Origin: Candidatus Bathyarchaeota archaeon
GTDB taxonomy: Archaea; Thermoproteota; Bathyarchaeia; Bathyarchaeales; Bathycorpusculaceae
Assembly: GCA_022865885.1 (NCBI GenBank)
Contig: JALHSQ010000084.1
Location: 1-37,818, forward strand
Direction of reading: 5' to 3'
Length of the DNA: 37,818 nucleotides
Numbering within the stretch: position 1 is the first letter of the stretch; each line of letters begins with the position of its first letter. The position numbers and the translations under genes were made by a program. The notes under the pieces are model-generated. The model saw only the letters and a list, made by a program, of their open reading frames with translations, made no database searches and was not told the DNA's origin. Positions 1-7,666 of the stretch are shown piece after piece.

Positions 1-366
1 CTGATAAACCCGCCTGCTAGCCCTACGCATCCCACCCAGCAAGAAACTGTTCACAAGCTTAGAAGCGACAGCACGCTCCACACAGCCCTTCATGATCACC
101 TTCAGTTCGATGCCCCAAGTAAGCGGGATGCTCGTATAATCAATGTCAAAGAAACCATCAGAAGTATATTTGAAGCTGTTCTGGGCAAGGACAATGTGCT
201 TCTGAGTCTCGCCGAACACGCCAATGAACACACCCCAACTCTTCACAGGGATATCCACCACCGCGCCCTGCCCCATGCTCTTCCCAATGCTCGCGTCACA
301 CCAGTCAACACAGACCAAGTCTCCAGGCTCAACCGCCTTAACTTGCCTTAGGATCTTCTTGTTCGT
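1..366 (-). CDS. Distal virion protein, 3' end outside window
   Basis: The frame is open from 366 to the window edge (122 codons) and continues beyond it. I do not recognise the family. The product has beta-type alternation (VEPGDLVCVDW, then KSWGVFIGVFG) and a basic stretch near the edge (RRASRR). It is the last visible gene of the late operon, downstream of the tape measure, so a distal tail or baseplate role is likely by position. The start is odd. A strong GGAGGTG site lies just upstream, but the codon at the proper spacing is ACG (366..364), preceded directly by an in-frame TAG. No ATG, GTG or TTG occurs before a TTG about 17 codons in. Either ACG or the internal TTG is used, or the sequence has a base error here. 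Confidence 0.5.
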
Positions 367-379
367 CTATTCACACCTC

Positions 380-736
380 CTATGCCTCCAGAAGCTGCAA
401 AGTGAAATACCGAACATTCTTACCCGCGAGGTCCTGAGCTCGCAAGGACACACCAGTTATGTAGACGCTGCCCGAGTACACCCGCACCTGATCCGCCACA
501 GCGAAAGCCACCGTCGAGCCCGCGGCGGCCGTAGCCAAGAAACTCTCATACTGCGACCCCGAATAAGCGGCATCACTCTCTTCACATTCCACGGTGAAGC
601 GTCGGATTACTCCGTGCGCTTTGTACTTGTGCTTGAACGCGCCGCTAACCCAAGCATCCCATTCCGTTCGGGCAGCATCACTACTCTCGCCGATGCTGAG
701 GCAATTCAGCGTCTTCCCATCAAGCGTCATAGTCAT
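380..736 (-). CDS. Hypothetical distal tail protein (118 aa)
   Basis: Unrecognised 118-residue protein that starts MTMTLDGKTLNCL and is rich in beta-prone and small residues (AVADQVRVYSGSVYITGVSLRAQD). Its start overlaps the end of the upstream gene by four bases (ATGA type), and its stop sits inside the Shine-Dalgarno region of the next gene, so it is translated as part of the late virion operon. The length and beta-rich composition fit a small tail-tip or baseplate component. That is inference from position after the tape measure and the large beta-rich tail protein; no diagnostic motif is visible. Codon use matches the neighbouring structural genes. Confidence 0.6.
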   Translation of the reverse strand: MTMTLDGKTLNCLSIGESSDAARTEWDAWVSGAFKHKYKAHGVIRRFTVECEESDAAYSGSQYESFLATAAAGSTVAFAVADQVRVYSGSVYITGVSLRAQDLAGKNVRYFTLQLLEA

Positions 737-990
737 GGTTTGGCTTCAGCCTCCAAATCCACGTCAACCATCGTCTTGAAATCCACCTGCGAAAGCGCCT
801 CTTTGCGTTCCTTGTTGACTATTGATTTGATTGCGGTGACGACGGCATTCTCTTTTGTCGAGAAATTCACGCCCTTCGCAAGGATTAGGACGTCGGCAAT
901 CAGAATGGTTGATGTTACCTCTTTTCCCGTCGATAAGTTATCATAAGTCACCGTCAAAACGCCTTCCTCGGCAGACAAGATTTTCAGCAT
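733..990 (-). CDS. Small hypothetical virion-operon protein (85 aa)
   Basis: I chose ATG at 990 (MLKILSAEEG) because GAGGTG lies directly upstream; the frame is open to 1014, but that start lacks such a site. The product is about 85 residues, with a short beta-type N-terminal half (VLTVTYDN) and a helical, charged C-terminal half (KSIVNKERKEALSQVDFKTM). It weakly resembles the 91-residue protein at 14123-14398 in layout: beta strands, a conserved-looking A-x-I segment, then a helix. Function is unknown. It lies between two distal tail genes and overlaps the next gene by four bases. Confidence 0.6.
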   Translation of the reverse strand: MLKILSAEEGVLTVTYDNLSTGKEVTSTILIADVLILAKGVNFSTKENAVVTAIKSIVNKERKEALSQVDFKTMVDVDLEAEAKP

Positions 991-994
991 TTTA

Positions 995-1999
995 TCACCT
1001 CTCATCCACGCCAATCATGCTAATGGCTCCGCCCAGCCCGTTGACTTGAAGCTGGCAGGGGGAAACGCTCACGAGTTCAAACGTGTAACTCGCTGCCAAA
1101 ATGCCGGTTCCAGACAAAGCGTAATAGTAATCGGTAGCTGTCCCGTAGCTCGCTGACCTCACTTTGCCGAGGTACACGTTCTTCGTGGGATTTAAGTCTA
1201 AAGGCTCAGTCGTGACATACAAAGTGCTGAAGTCGGGGAAGTCAAGCGAAACAGGCTCGTGATTGGAACCGTTCAGAAGCCAAGGGCAAACGGCGAGGGC
1301 GACGTAAACGACGGTGTTCGCATTGTCTTTGGAAATGGCGAAAGTGTGGTTGCCGCCTGCGATGGGGTATGAACCGTAAAACTTGGCGCTCGCGCACTCC
1401 TTGCTTCCCGTGTCCTGATTCCTCTCTGTGAATGTTACTTGAACACTATCGATAGTTAGACTTACGCCGTTGGTGAGAGAATCTCCCGGATTCTCGAAGT
1501 TTGTTTGACCAGACGGCGTGTAGGCGAAGATTTGAACCTGCCACATCGCATTTTTCAATGCTCCGATAGGCGTGTTTCTTGCTGTGATGTTACCAGCGAT
1601 GGGGCTAGAGTAAAGGGCTAAGGCTGAACCATCTAGGTCTGAGAAGTCAACAAATCCGCAGGTGAAAGTGGAAACCTTTGTTTCTCCTCCAGTGTTTCGT
1701 CCTTCCATCAGAATATCGTAAGTTCCTGCAGTTACATAGCAGATGAAGGTAATGGTCAAGCTGGAGCCAGTATTTGTTCCCCAAGCATAGTTGCTTCCAA
1801 CCTTCAACCTATAGGAACCTGCCCCAGCGTTCGGGTCAATTGCGAATTTGAAAACGAGAAAGCCAGCTTGAGGCGCAACGACGTTTCCGTAATCGTGAAT
1901 CGTGCCCCAGCCCGTGTTATTCCTCGTGTAGAGAGTTGAGTCGCTTTTCAGGACTGCTTCAGTCGCCAAGTCCCGGACCATTTCAGCTAGAATCGGCAT
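995..1999 (-). CDS. Beta-rich distal tail / baseplate protein (334 aa)
   Basis: A 334-residue protein made almost entirely of predicted beta strands and turns, rich in Thr, Ser, Gly and aromatics (GSYRLKVGSNYAWG, TYTFELVSVSPCQLQVNG), as expected of jelly-roll or carbohydrate-binding modules of tail tips. It directly follows the tape measure gene. The tape measure stop and this ATG share one base (TAATG), so translation is coupled. In siphovirus-type gene order the genes after the tape measure encode distal tail and tail-tip proteins, which supports the call. No signal peptide or transmembrane segment is seen. I cannot name a family; a receptor-binding role is possible but unproven. Confidence 0.6.
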   Translation of the reverse strand: MPILAEMVRDLATEAVLKSDSTLYTRNNTGWGTIHDYGNVVAPQAGFLVFKFAIDPNAGAGSYRLKVGSNYAWGTNTGSSLTITFICYVTAGTYDILMEGRNTGGETKVSTFTCGFVDFSDLDGSALALYSSPIAGNITARNTPIGALKNAMWQVQIFAYTPSGQTNFENPGDSLTNGVSLTIDSVQVTFTERNQDTGSKECASAKFYGSYPIAGGNHTFAISKDNANTVVYVALAVCPWLLNGSNHEPVSLDFPDFSTLYVTTEPLDLNPTKNVYLGKVRSASYGTATDYYYALSGTGILAASYTFELVSVSPCQLQVNGLGGAISMIGVDER

Positions 2000-4398
2000 T
2001 ACTGACTCACCCTTATGCGTTTATGAGTTGAACCCGCTCCTGAACTCGAAGCCTCGACAAGCACGTTCTTCAGCCGCTCCTCAATCAACCCAGCCACATA
2101 CTGCGCCGTCTGCCGATCCAATGAACCCTCCACGTGCACAAGCGGACCATAAATGTGAATCTCGGAGACTTTGCCCCCGCCGTAGCCCTCGGGGACCCCG
2201 CGGCCTAGCGGAACAATCGCCTCCGGCCCAGCCTCACCAGCAACGAGAAGAGTTGGACGAGTAACGATCCCGCCTTCTTGAGCCATTGGGATTTTTCCCG
2301 CTGCAAGTTGAGCGATAAGTTTAACGTCAAATCCAACTTCTCCAAAATGGGATATGGCGTTTGCAAGCGCCGCCGCAACCGCTTCAGCTTGAGCCTTTGA
2401 CGCTTGAGCTATCTCCCTTATGCTTACCCCAGCTTGCCCAAATTGGGCAGCTAAGGCTTGAAGTTTTGAGGTTGCCGTCGCGACTGCGCCAAGTTCGCTG
2501 CTTAGCCCACTTTGAACTATAGTATTTGTCTGGTTCCATGCACCCGTGACTATCGCGTTTCGCCAATCCTCAAGCTGCTGAATCTTCGCAAGGATCTCTG
2601 CGCCCTTCGCCGAATAAATTGCAGCTTCAACCGTCTTGCCCGCCGCTACCAAGTCAGCTACTTTCTTCGTGTTCGCATCATAATCAGCAGTCATTTTGCT
2701 GAGGTAGCCGTCAACGTCGTCAACCATCTTGGCTTGCTTTCCGGTGCTGCAGTCTACGAACGCTTTAATGTTGTTCTGCGCCTGCCCAACCAAGCCGCTT
2801 GAAATTAAGTCGTTCGTGTCCTTGACGATCGCGTCCCAAGAGTCGCTTGACGCGCCCTCGATGGTCGCAAACTTGCCTGTCGCGCAGTTCTTGAATGCTT
2901 CAAGGTTCGCCTGCGCTCTACCGACAAGCTGCTCCTCAATACTCTTTGGAATTTCCGCAACCTTGTCCACGTAGCTCTCGATGGTCTCTTTGGCGTCGTC
3001 GAGGCTAATGTTATGCTTAACAGCGAAGTCGTCAACAATCGCCGCCATAGCGTCAAAGTTACCAGTTGCAAAGCAGTCGTCGTAAGCAGCGTGAATGTTG
3101 CCTAGGCTAGTGTCAGCTTGCGCTTCTAGAACGTTGTAACTGTTGCTTAATTCTCCAATAAGGTCTGCCATGTTTGCTGCGTGTTCTGCCTCTTTCTCTA
3201 GCTCAGCCTGCAAGTCTATAGCAGCTTGGATCTGCGCTTCTGTCGCCGTAACATTATCTAGTATGTTTTGGTTTAAGTCTGAAATGGTGGAACCTAGTTC
3301 TCGTTCTCTAGCGCTTAAGTCGTCTCCATGCCGACCTGTGAAAGCCATTAAGCCTGCAGACCCTGTGAGGTTATCTATCTGAGTTTGCAGAGCAGCATTC
3401 GTTGAGTCGCACGCTGACTGCAAATCTTTGATTCTCTGAGTCAAAGCGTCAGATGCGCCTGATGCATCACGATTCAGAGCTTGCCAGTCGCCAAGTGTTA
3501 CGCAGTTTCTTCCAAGAATCTCATTGTAACTGCTCATTTGTTTCTCAGCAGCGTAAAGAGTAAAAGTGAAGTCTGACTGAGCTACCAAAGTTGCATTCAT
3601 ACGTTTAGCGGCATCAACGTGTGACTGCGCTACATCTGCCATAGCTTTAGCATCTTCAGCAGCACGCTTAGTTACTTCGTCAATAGCAGGCGGAAGCAAT
3701 CCCAAGAAGCGGCCTATGCCATCAATGGCGTTTTTGACTGGCTCGCAAGTGTAGTAGAGCGTGATGAGTGCGCCAATTAGTATCCCAATGGCTGCGACAA
3801 CAATCAGAATCGGGTTAGCTTCCATAGCCAAGTTAAGAAGCTTCTGAGCACCTGCGCTGTTCTCCAACGCGGTTTTCATGGTTCCGAAAACTGAGACTCC
3901 GCTTGAAATCGTTGTGATCAGCGAAGGAATAACCGTTATCGCGCTTCGCACTATGTTCTCGTTGTAGTTGCCCTGAACGATGTCAGCTTTCTCAACGGCC
4001 ATCGCGTGCTTCTCTTCTGCTAATGCAAGGTTGTCTGCTGCCTGCTTCGCTTCCTCGCTCGCTGGACCGTATTTTTCAACCGTTGCGTTGTAAGCCTTCT
4101 GGGCACGCTCAACGGCTTCAGCACTCGTCTTAACCTGATAGTTTGCCCTGTCAACCCCGAGCTGCGCGTCCATCACGTTATCCACTGCATTGTAGAGGCC
4201 GAAGCAACCCGTCGCCAGATTATTGAATGCCAGGGCCTGATCCTTCGCGCTAACAGACACCTTGTCCGCGCTAACCTTCATCTGCTCATTAGCCTGAGAA
4301 GTCTTTTCTTCGACGCCTTTCATGGCGTCGCCTGCCTGATTCAAAACCTTCGTTGCGTTGTCCGTGGCCTCAATCAGAATTTCAAGCTTCGAACTCAC
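1999..4398 (-). CDS. Tail tape measure protein (799 aa)
   Basis: The 799-residue product has the standard features of a phage tape measure protein. The N-terminus is ILIEATDNATKVLNQ, followed by long Ala/Lys/Glu-rich coiled-coil stretches. Hydrophobic segments lie near residues 150-215 (ANPILIVVAAIGILIGALI), and a Gly/Pro motif near the C-terminus (GGIVTRPTLLVAGEAGPEAI) is common in this family. Tape measures set tail length and are expelled during DNA entry. At about 0.15 nm per helical residue this length implies a tail near 120 nm (inference). The start is GTG at 4398, two bases after the stop of the frameshifted tail chaperone. Gene order chaperone, tape measure, distal tail is canonical. 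The stop overlaps the next start. Confidence 0.9.
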   Translation of the reverse strand: MSSKLEILIEATDNATKVLNQAGDAMKGVEEKTSQANEQMKVSADKVSVSAKDQALAFNNLATGCFGLYNAVDNVMDAQLGVDRANYQVKTSAEAVERAQKAYNATVEKYGPASEEAKQAADNLALAEEKHAMAVEKADIVQGNYNENIVRSAITVIPSLITTISSGVSVFGTMKTALENSAGAQKLLNLAMEANPILIVVAAIGILIGALITLYYTCEPVKNAIDGIGRFLGLLPPAIDEVTKRAAEDAKAMADVAQSHVDAAKRMNATLVAQSDFTFTLYAAEKQMSSYNEILGRNCVTLGDWQALNRDASGASDALTQRIKDLQSACDSTNAALQTQIDNLTGSAGLMAFTGRHGDDLSARERELGSTISDLNQNILDNVTATEAQIQAAIDLQAELEKEAEHAANMADLIGELSNSYNVLEAQADTSLGNIHAAYDDCFATGNFDAMAAIVDDFAVKHNISLDDAKETIESYVDKVAEIPKSIEEQLVGRAQANLEAFKNCATGKFATIEGASSDSWDAIVKDTNDLISSGLVGQAQNNIKAFVDCSTGKQAKMVDDVDGYLSKMTADYDANTKKVADLVAAGKTVEAAIYSAKGAEILAKIQQLEDWRNAIVTGAWNQTNTIVQSGLSSELGAVATATSKLQALAAQFGQAGVSIREIAQASKAQAEAVAAALANAISHFGEVGFDVKLIAQLAAGKIPMAQEGGIVTRPTLLVAGEAGPEAIVPLGRGVPEGYGGGKVSEIHIYGPLVHVEGSLDRQTAQYVAGLIEERLKNVLVEASSSGAGSTHKRIRVSQ

Positions 4399-4400
4399 GT

Positions 4401-4936
4401 TTACCCTCTCTCAACTTTCCTGCGGAACCAGCCGCACCACTCCACCAAGAACCAAAGCTGAAACGGCGTCAACTCACCAATCTCGCCTAATGTGTACCCG
4501 TACTCGTGAGCCACAAACCCGACGACTTGGGCGTCTACGTTTGCGTCGATCCAGTCAGCGACTTCGCCGGCTGAAAATTTATGCTATCTGAAAGAATCTT
4601 GTTCCACCGCGTCGCGTCGTCAGCAGGGAAGCCCCGCACGTCGTCAAGCGTCAAGTCCGGCCAAACCGGCTTAAGCATCTTCAAAACCATCATGTTGCTC
4701 CGCTCCTCCAAGTCTTGAATCTTGTACAGCTCCCACAGCTCACGGTTTTTCAGCGGAACAAACTTCACGTGCCCAAACACTGGATCATCAAGCTCAACAA
4801 CCTTTTTGCCACGGGCCACCGCGTCAGCCGGATTCCAAGCCTTAGCCTTCTCAGCCTTCTTCGCCTTATACTCCTCTTCCGCTTTCTCAAACTGTTCCTT
4901 TACTCGCTTCTTAACCGTCTCTTCAGATTCACTCAT
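4401..4936 (-). CDS. Tail assembly chaperone, -1 frameshift fusion product (178 aa)
   Basis: This is the predicted long form made when ribosomes slip -1 at 4580-4574. It keeps 121 residues of the upstream frame, then adds 57 residues from an otherwise startless frame (SAGEVADWIDANVDAQ ... WCGWFRRKVERG), ending at TAA 4403..4401. The extension ends two bases before the tape measure GTG, exactly where the T half of a lambda gpG/gpGT pair lies. The extension looks like real coding sequence (helical, Trp and Glu rich, no stops) although no start codon or ribosome site precedes it. In the lambda system the G and GT forms bind the tape measure and recruit tube subunits. Use of the frameshift here is inferred from sequence alone. 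Confidence 0.8.
4535..4936 (-). CDS. Tail assembly chaperone, short form (133 aa)
   Basis: This is the zero-frame product. It starts MSESEETVKKRV and has a strongly charged coiled-coil N-terminus (residues 1-45, EEEYKAKKAEKAKA), then a compact region (VFGHVKFVPLKNRELWELYK; VWPDLTLDDVRG) resembling tail chaperone G-type proteins. It lies between the tail tube region and the tape measure, the usual site of this gene. The last 12 residues (QPAKSLTGSTQT) are read past the slip site and look non-native. ATG at 4936 overlaps the upstream stop by four bases. Confidence 0.8.
   Translation of the reverse strand: MSESEETVKKRVKEQFEKAEEEYKAKKAEKAKAWNPADAVARGKKVVELDDPVFGHVKFVPLKNRELWELYKIQDLEERSNMMVLKMLKPVWPDLTLDDVRGFPADDATRWNKILSDSINFQPAKSLTGSTQT
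4574..4580 (-). promoter_or_regulatory. Slippery heptamer A AAT TTT for -1 frameshifting
   Basis: On the minus strand bases 4580..4574 read A AAT TTT, an exact X XXY YYZ heptamer in the zero frame of the tail chaperone (AAT is codon 120, TTT codon 121). Slipping back one base leads into TCA GCC GGC and a 57-codon open frame that ends just before the tape measure. No strong pseudoknot was folded by hand. Confidence 0.8.
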
Positions 4937-5193
4937 TCTTTTTTTCCTCCAAACTCCATTTTCACGCTAAAATCTCCCTCACTATTCCCATGCTTCACGA
5001 TGCGCAACCTCTTCGCCGTCACAGTGTTGTAGACCAAGTGAAAGCCGCTGTTACGGTCACCAGGATCAGGCCGGAACTTCGTGAGGAGAAGCTTCTGGAT
5101 CTCCTCGATCGCCCTTAGCCTGCCGTAACCTATCAAGCCAAAATTCACTATCACGTCCCTGTTCTGGTCTAAGATCTCGTCAGTCGATGACAT
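4933..5193 (-). CDS. Small hypothetical tail protein (86 aa)
   Basis: Unrecognised protein, MSSTDEILDQNRDVIVNF onwards. I chose ATG at 5193, which has GATGGAAG upstream; an alternative TTG lies two codons earlier. It contains a compact region with paired Arg/Asp and aromatic residues (KFRPDPGDRNSGFHLVYN) and ends in a basic tail. Its stop overlaps the chaperone start by four bases (ATGA), so the two are coupled. It sits between the tail tube gene and the chaperone, so a tail-assembly role is likely by position only. Confidence 0.6.
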   Translation of the reverse strand: MSSTDEILDQNRDVIVNFGLIGYGRLRAIEEIQKLLLTKFRPDPGDRNSGFHLVYNTVTAKRLRIVKHGNSEGDFSVKMEFGGKKE

Positions 5194-5223
5194 AAACAAA
5201 AACTTCCATCAAAACCATACCGC

Positions 5224-5622
5224 CTAATAGGTGGTGAAAGCTAGCGTCTGGCCTTCGCCGGATACTTTCTCTAGTACTACGCCGTCTTGGCTGCTTGTCA
5301 GTTCCCAATCGGTCAAAATCACGTTCGTAAGCGTGATCTTGAGTTGCCCCGTGGGCGTAGTGTTTTCAGGCGCGATCTCGACAGTCGATTTCGTGCCCGC
5401 CAAGACGAGGGCGGCGTATGTTGAGGTTATGTGCATGAGGTCGCATGTGAATGGGTAGCTCGCGTTCCCAGCTTCGAGTATCGCTGGGTCTGCGCTTTGA
5501 AACACGTAGTCTTTGATGGTTCCGCGTTTGACGCCTACAGTGAAGCCTTTGAAGTAACCTACTATTTGTGTGCCGATTTTTAGCCAGCCGTTCCTTCCAA
5601 TTACGGGTGTCGAATTCACCAT
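5224..5622 (-). CDS. Probable major tail tube protein (132 aa)
   Basis: A 132-residue, beta-rich protein (GRNGWLKIGTQIVGYFKG; TGQLKITLTNVILTDWELTSS; GQTLAFTTY). The pattern of an N-terminal beta hairpin on residue or surface contact, a central sandwich and a C-terminal strand fits tail tube subunits of siphoviruses, which polymerise round the tape measure. It lies after the tail terminator and neck genes and before the chaperone and tape measure, where the tube gene always lies in this type of virus. No catalytic motif or transmembrane segment is present. The family is inferred from position and fold-like composition rather than a diagnostic signature. Confidence 0.65.
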   Translation of the reverse strand: MVNSTPVIGRNGWLKIGTQIVGYFKGFTVGVKRGTIKDYVFQSADPAILEAGNASYPFTCDLMHITSTYAALVLAGTKSTVEIAPENTTPTGQLKITLTNVILTDWELTSSQDGVVLEKVSGEGQTLAFTTY

Positions 5623-5644
5623 TTTCTTTTTTGCCTCTTTCCTT

Positions 5645-6145
5645 TTATGGTTGCGGGCAGTCTCGATTTGAGGCTGCCAATCGCACCAAGTTAGGCAACG
5701 TGTTCGCCGTAACCATCTCGAACAGCATCCTGCGGTTCCTGTTGAAATGATCCTGCGTAACTATGTCGAAAATGGGCAGTTCCCATTGCTCAAGCTGCAA
5801 CCGCTTAAGATCATCAAGCGTCATGGCGGCGATTTCATCGTCCAACTCGTCGTGCAGTCGGAGCATGATGAAGGCCAACCACATGCGGTAGTAGCGGTCC
5901 TTCTCGCTGAGAAACATCAAGGCCCTAAACGTGAAGTTTAGCAGGTTTCCAAAGTGCCTGTCGCCGTAGATGTCGTGTCTCTCGTTCTCGACTCGGTAAA
6001 CGTGGAAAAGAGTGCCGAAGGTACGCTTTAACGCTCTACTAGAGGGATAGCGGGGCTCAGGCGGTTCTGGGCTAAGCCTCAGCATAAACTTGACAGCGAT
6101 GTTGATGAGCTTCTTGAAGAGGTGCATCCTGAGCTCTTCACGCAT
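5645..6145 (-). CDS. Hypothetical neck/tail-region protein (166 aa)
   Basis: A helical, Arg- and Leu-rich 166-residue protein (FKKLINIAVKFMLRLSPEPPEPRYPSS ends a basic N-terminal helix; later MWLAFIMLRLHDELDDEI and MTLDDLKRLQLEQWELP). I do not recognise a family. The N-terminal hydrophobic helix could lie at a membrane or in an oligomer core. It sits between the tail terminator-like gene and the tail tube gene, so it is probably a virion or assembly protein. It starts at ATG 6145, seven bases after the preceding gene stops. Confidence 0.55.
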   Translation of the reverse strand: MREELRMHLFKKLINIAVKFMLRLSPEPPEPRYPSSRALKRTFGTLFHVYRVENERHDIYGDRHFGNLLNFTFRALMFLSEKDRYYRMWLAFIMLRLHDELDDEIAAMTLDDLKRLQLEQWELPIFDIVTQDHFNRNRRMLFEMVTANTLPNLVRLAASNRDCPQP

Positions 6146-6151
6146 GGCCGG

Positions 6152-6577
6152 TCACGGCGTATAAAAGCCCCAAGCGGAAAACCGGACTACCCCGCCATAG
6201 TACAGCTTATTCTGCATCCTAATCTCCCCCGGACTGAAGAACACGGGGTAACAGTCCTTCACCGTCCCGTTCAACGTTTGATCCGCAAGGATTTTGTCCA
6301 CCACGTCACCCATGACAGACACGATCTCAGTAAACCAATCAGTCGGCTCCGTCTCCCTAATCACGAGCACAACCGAGAAGCTAACCGTCTCCTTCAGCAT
6401 CGTCCCAATAACCACGGGCTCCATTACCGCATCTTCCGCGTTAATGATCGCAAACGGCGTGCTCGTAAGCCGGAACTGCTCGCCCAGACTCACCGCCTTG
6501 ATCGCGGTTACTGCCTCCAGATCCGCTTTTACCCTGTCGAAAACGGCCTTGAAATGATCATAATACTTGTTAGTCAA
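6152..6577 (-). CDS. Probable tail terminator / completion protein (141 aa)
   Basis: The 141-residue product starts MTNKYYDHFKAVFDRVKADLEAVTAIKAV and continues with a mixed alpha/beta layout (VSFSVVLVIRETEPTDW; VMGDVVDKILADQTLNG; VVRFSAWGFYTP). That order, with an N-terminal helix, a nucleus of strands, a helix that reads 'dkI...d.tLnG.v.d', and a final strand, resembles tail terminator (gpU-like) and tail-completion proteins. These cap the tube at the neck. Its place between the gp10-like gene and the tube gene supports this. The start overlaps the end of the upstream gene by four bases. Confidence 0.6.
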   Translation of the reverse strand: MTNKYYDHFKAVFDRVKADLEAVTAIKAVSLGEQFRLTSTPFAIINAEDAVMEPVVIGTMLKETVSFSVVLVIRETEPTDWFTEIVSVMGDVVDKILADQTLNGTVKDCYPVFFSPGEIRMQNKLYYGGVVRFSAWGFYTP

Positions 6578-7005
6578 GCCCCAACCTCCTCACTCCAGAT
6601 TTGATTCCACACGTCCTCCACTTCCTGCTCCACTATCGCGAAGGCTTCCGCAATGTACGGGTTAGGCCTCGTGCCAGGATGCCTCACAAGCCTCGTGAAG
6701 ACAAACCCCCCAAGAGTATTGAACGCCAAGCAGCTCGCGTTCACCGGCCTAATCTCATGCGGCCTAGTCCCCTCAGACACGTAAACGGCGTAGGGCACGG
6801 TCGGCTCAACAGAACCCTTCGTCGCAGACACCGTTTTCGTGATGCTTGCCCTAAGCGCTCCCGTGCGGACCGGCGCCTTCTGACTCATCAACTCGTAAGC
6901 GTGATCCGTAAGCATTTGCACGAGCTTGGCACGCATTTCCTTCCCAACCTTGCCGCCTAGAACCCGAATGTCCAAGCCGCTGCGCCGAAGCGAGACAGTG
7001 ATCAA
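6574..7005 (-). CDS. HK97 gp10-like neck protein (143 aa)
   Basis: The sequence shows the gp10-family signature: an N-terminal helix (MRAKLVQMLTDHAYELM), the motif KAPVRTGALRASI near residues 44-56, then VPYAVYVSEGTRPHEIRP, and HPGTRPNPYIAEAF near the C-terminus. These match HK97 gp10 and related minor head-tail joining proteins, which act at the portal-tail interface. The gene lies between the connector and the tail terminator, as in HK97-type viruses, and overlaps both neighbours by four bases, so the neck genes form one translationally coupled block. Confidence 0.85.
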   Translation of the reverse strand: MITVSLRRSGLDIRVLGGKVGKEMRAKLVQMLTDHAYELMSQKAPVRTGALRASITKTVSATKGSVEPTVPYAVYVSEGTRPHEIRPVNASCLAFNTLGGFVFTRLVRHPGTRPNPYIAEAFAIVEQEVEDVWNQIWSEEVGA

Positions 7006-7613
7006 GCCGACACCACATTCCGACGCACATACGACCCCAAGACGGTTCTCAGTTCACGGGAAAAGATGTCCCCGCTCAACACTTTAAGAGTAAGATCGTC
7101 CTGCCTGACAATTGGGCTAATCTTACGCTGAAGAATCACGTGCAAAGCGTTACAGCAAAGCTGAATGGCCACGTGCTTTATGGGCGAAGGAACAGCCGAA
7201 TACCCAGCCGTGTAACTCACCCGCACACTGTTCTCCTCCACCGCAGGAGACTTATTCACGAGCATCAGCAAACCCTCATCCATCTTGACAATGTAATCGG
7301 GGCTCACGATTTCACTCCAAGAGGCCGCAAGGCCATAGCCCTGAGTGTTATACTCCACCTTCGTCAACGTCAACACTGGGTAATACTTCAAGCTGATCCA
7401 ACGATACCGGTAATCGTAAAGCTGATTCGAGAAAGCCAAGCCGCCAGCGTCAAAGAACCCGCTAGGCACACAACAATAATTATCAACGATGCTACAGGCC
7501 AACGCGATAAGGCTATCCAGGAACGTGTCGTACAGGACATCAGTCGCGTACCCCAGATCCGTGTACGTGACCTTACTGTTATCTTTCGCATCGGTCTTCG
7601 TGCAGTAAACCAT
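7002..7613 (-). CDS. Head-tail connector (gp6-like) protein (203 aa)
   Basis: I chose ATG at 7613 (MVYCTKTDAKDNSK), which has GGTGGA upstream; the frame is open six codons further. Features are an N-terminal helical part (DTFLDSLIALACSIVDNYC), the motif YRWISLKYYPVLTLTKVEY, a beta stretch ending VRVSYTAGYSAVPSPIKHVAIQLCCNALHVIL, and a basic C-terminus (GSYVRRNVVSA). The 'YYPv..l..V' and 'v.YtAGy...P..i...a...' patterns are typical of gp6-like connector/adaptor proteins that form a ring under the portal. It precedes the gp10-like gene, as expected. Confidence 0.75.
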   Translation of the reverse strand: MVYCTKTDAKDNSKVTYTDLGYATDVLYDTFLDSLIALACSIVDNYCCVPSGFFDAGGLAFSNQLYDYRYRWISLKYYPVLTLTKVEYNTQGYGLAASWSEIVSPDYIVKMDEGLLMLVNKSPAVEENSVRVSYTAGYSAVPSPIKHVAIQLCCNALHVILQRKISPIVRQDDLTLKVLSGDIFSRELRTVLGSYVRRNVVSA

Positions 7614-7666
7614 GATTCGAATCCACCTCACAAAAACGGTGGGAAACTACGATAGATACATCAAAG

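Noticed and set aside
224-946. Long plus-strand open frame of 240 codons over the distal tail genes
   Set aside because: It lies opposite two well-supported minus-strand genes that have ribosome sites and four-base overlaps. Its product is Ser/Arg/Thr rich without domain logic, as expected of a shadow frame.
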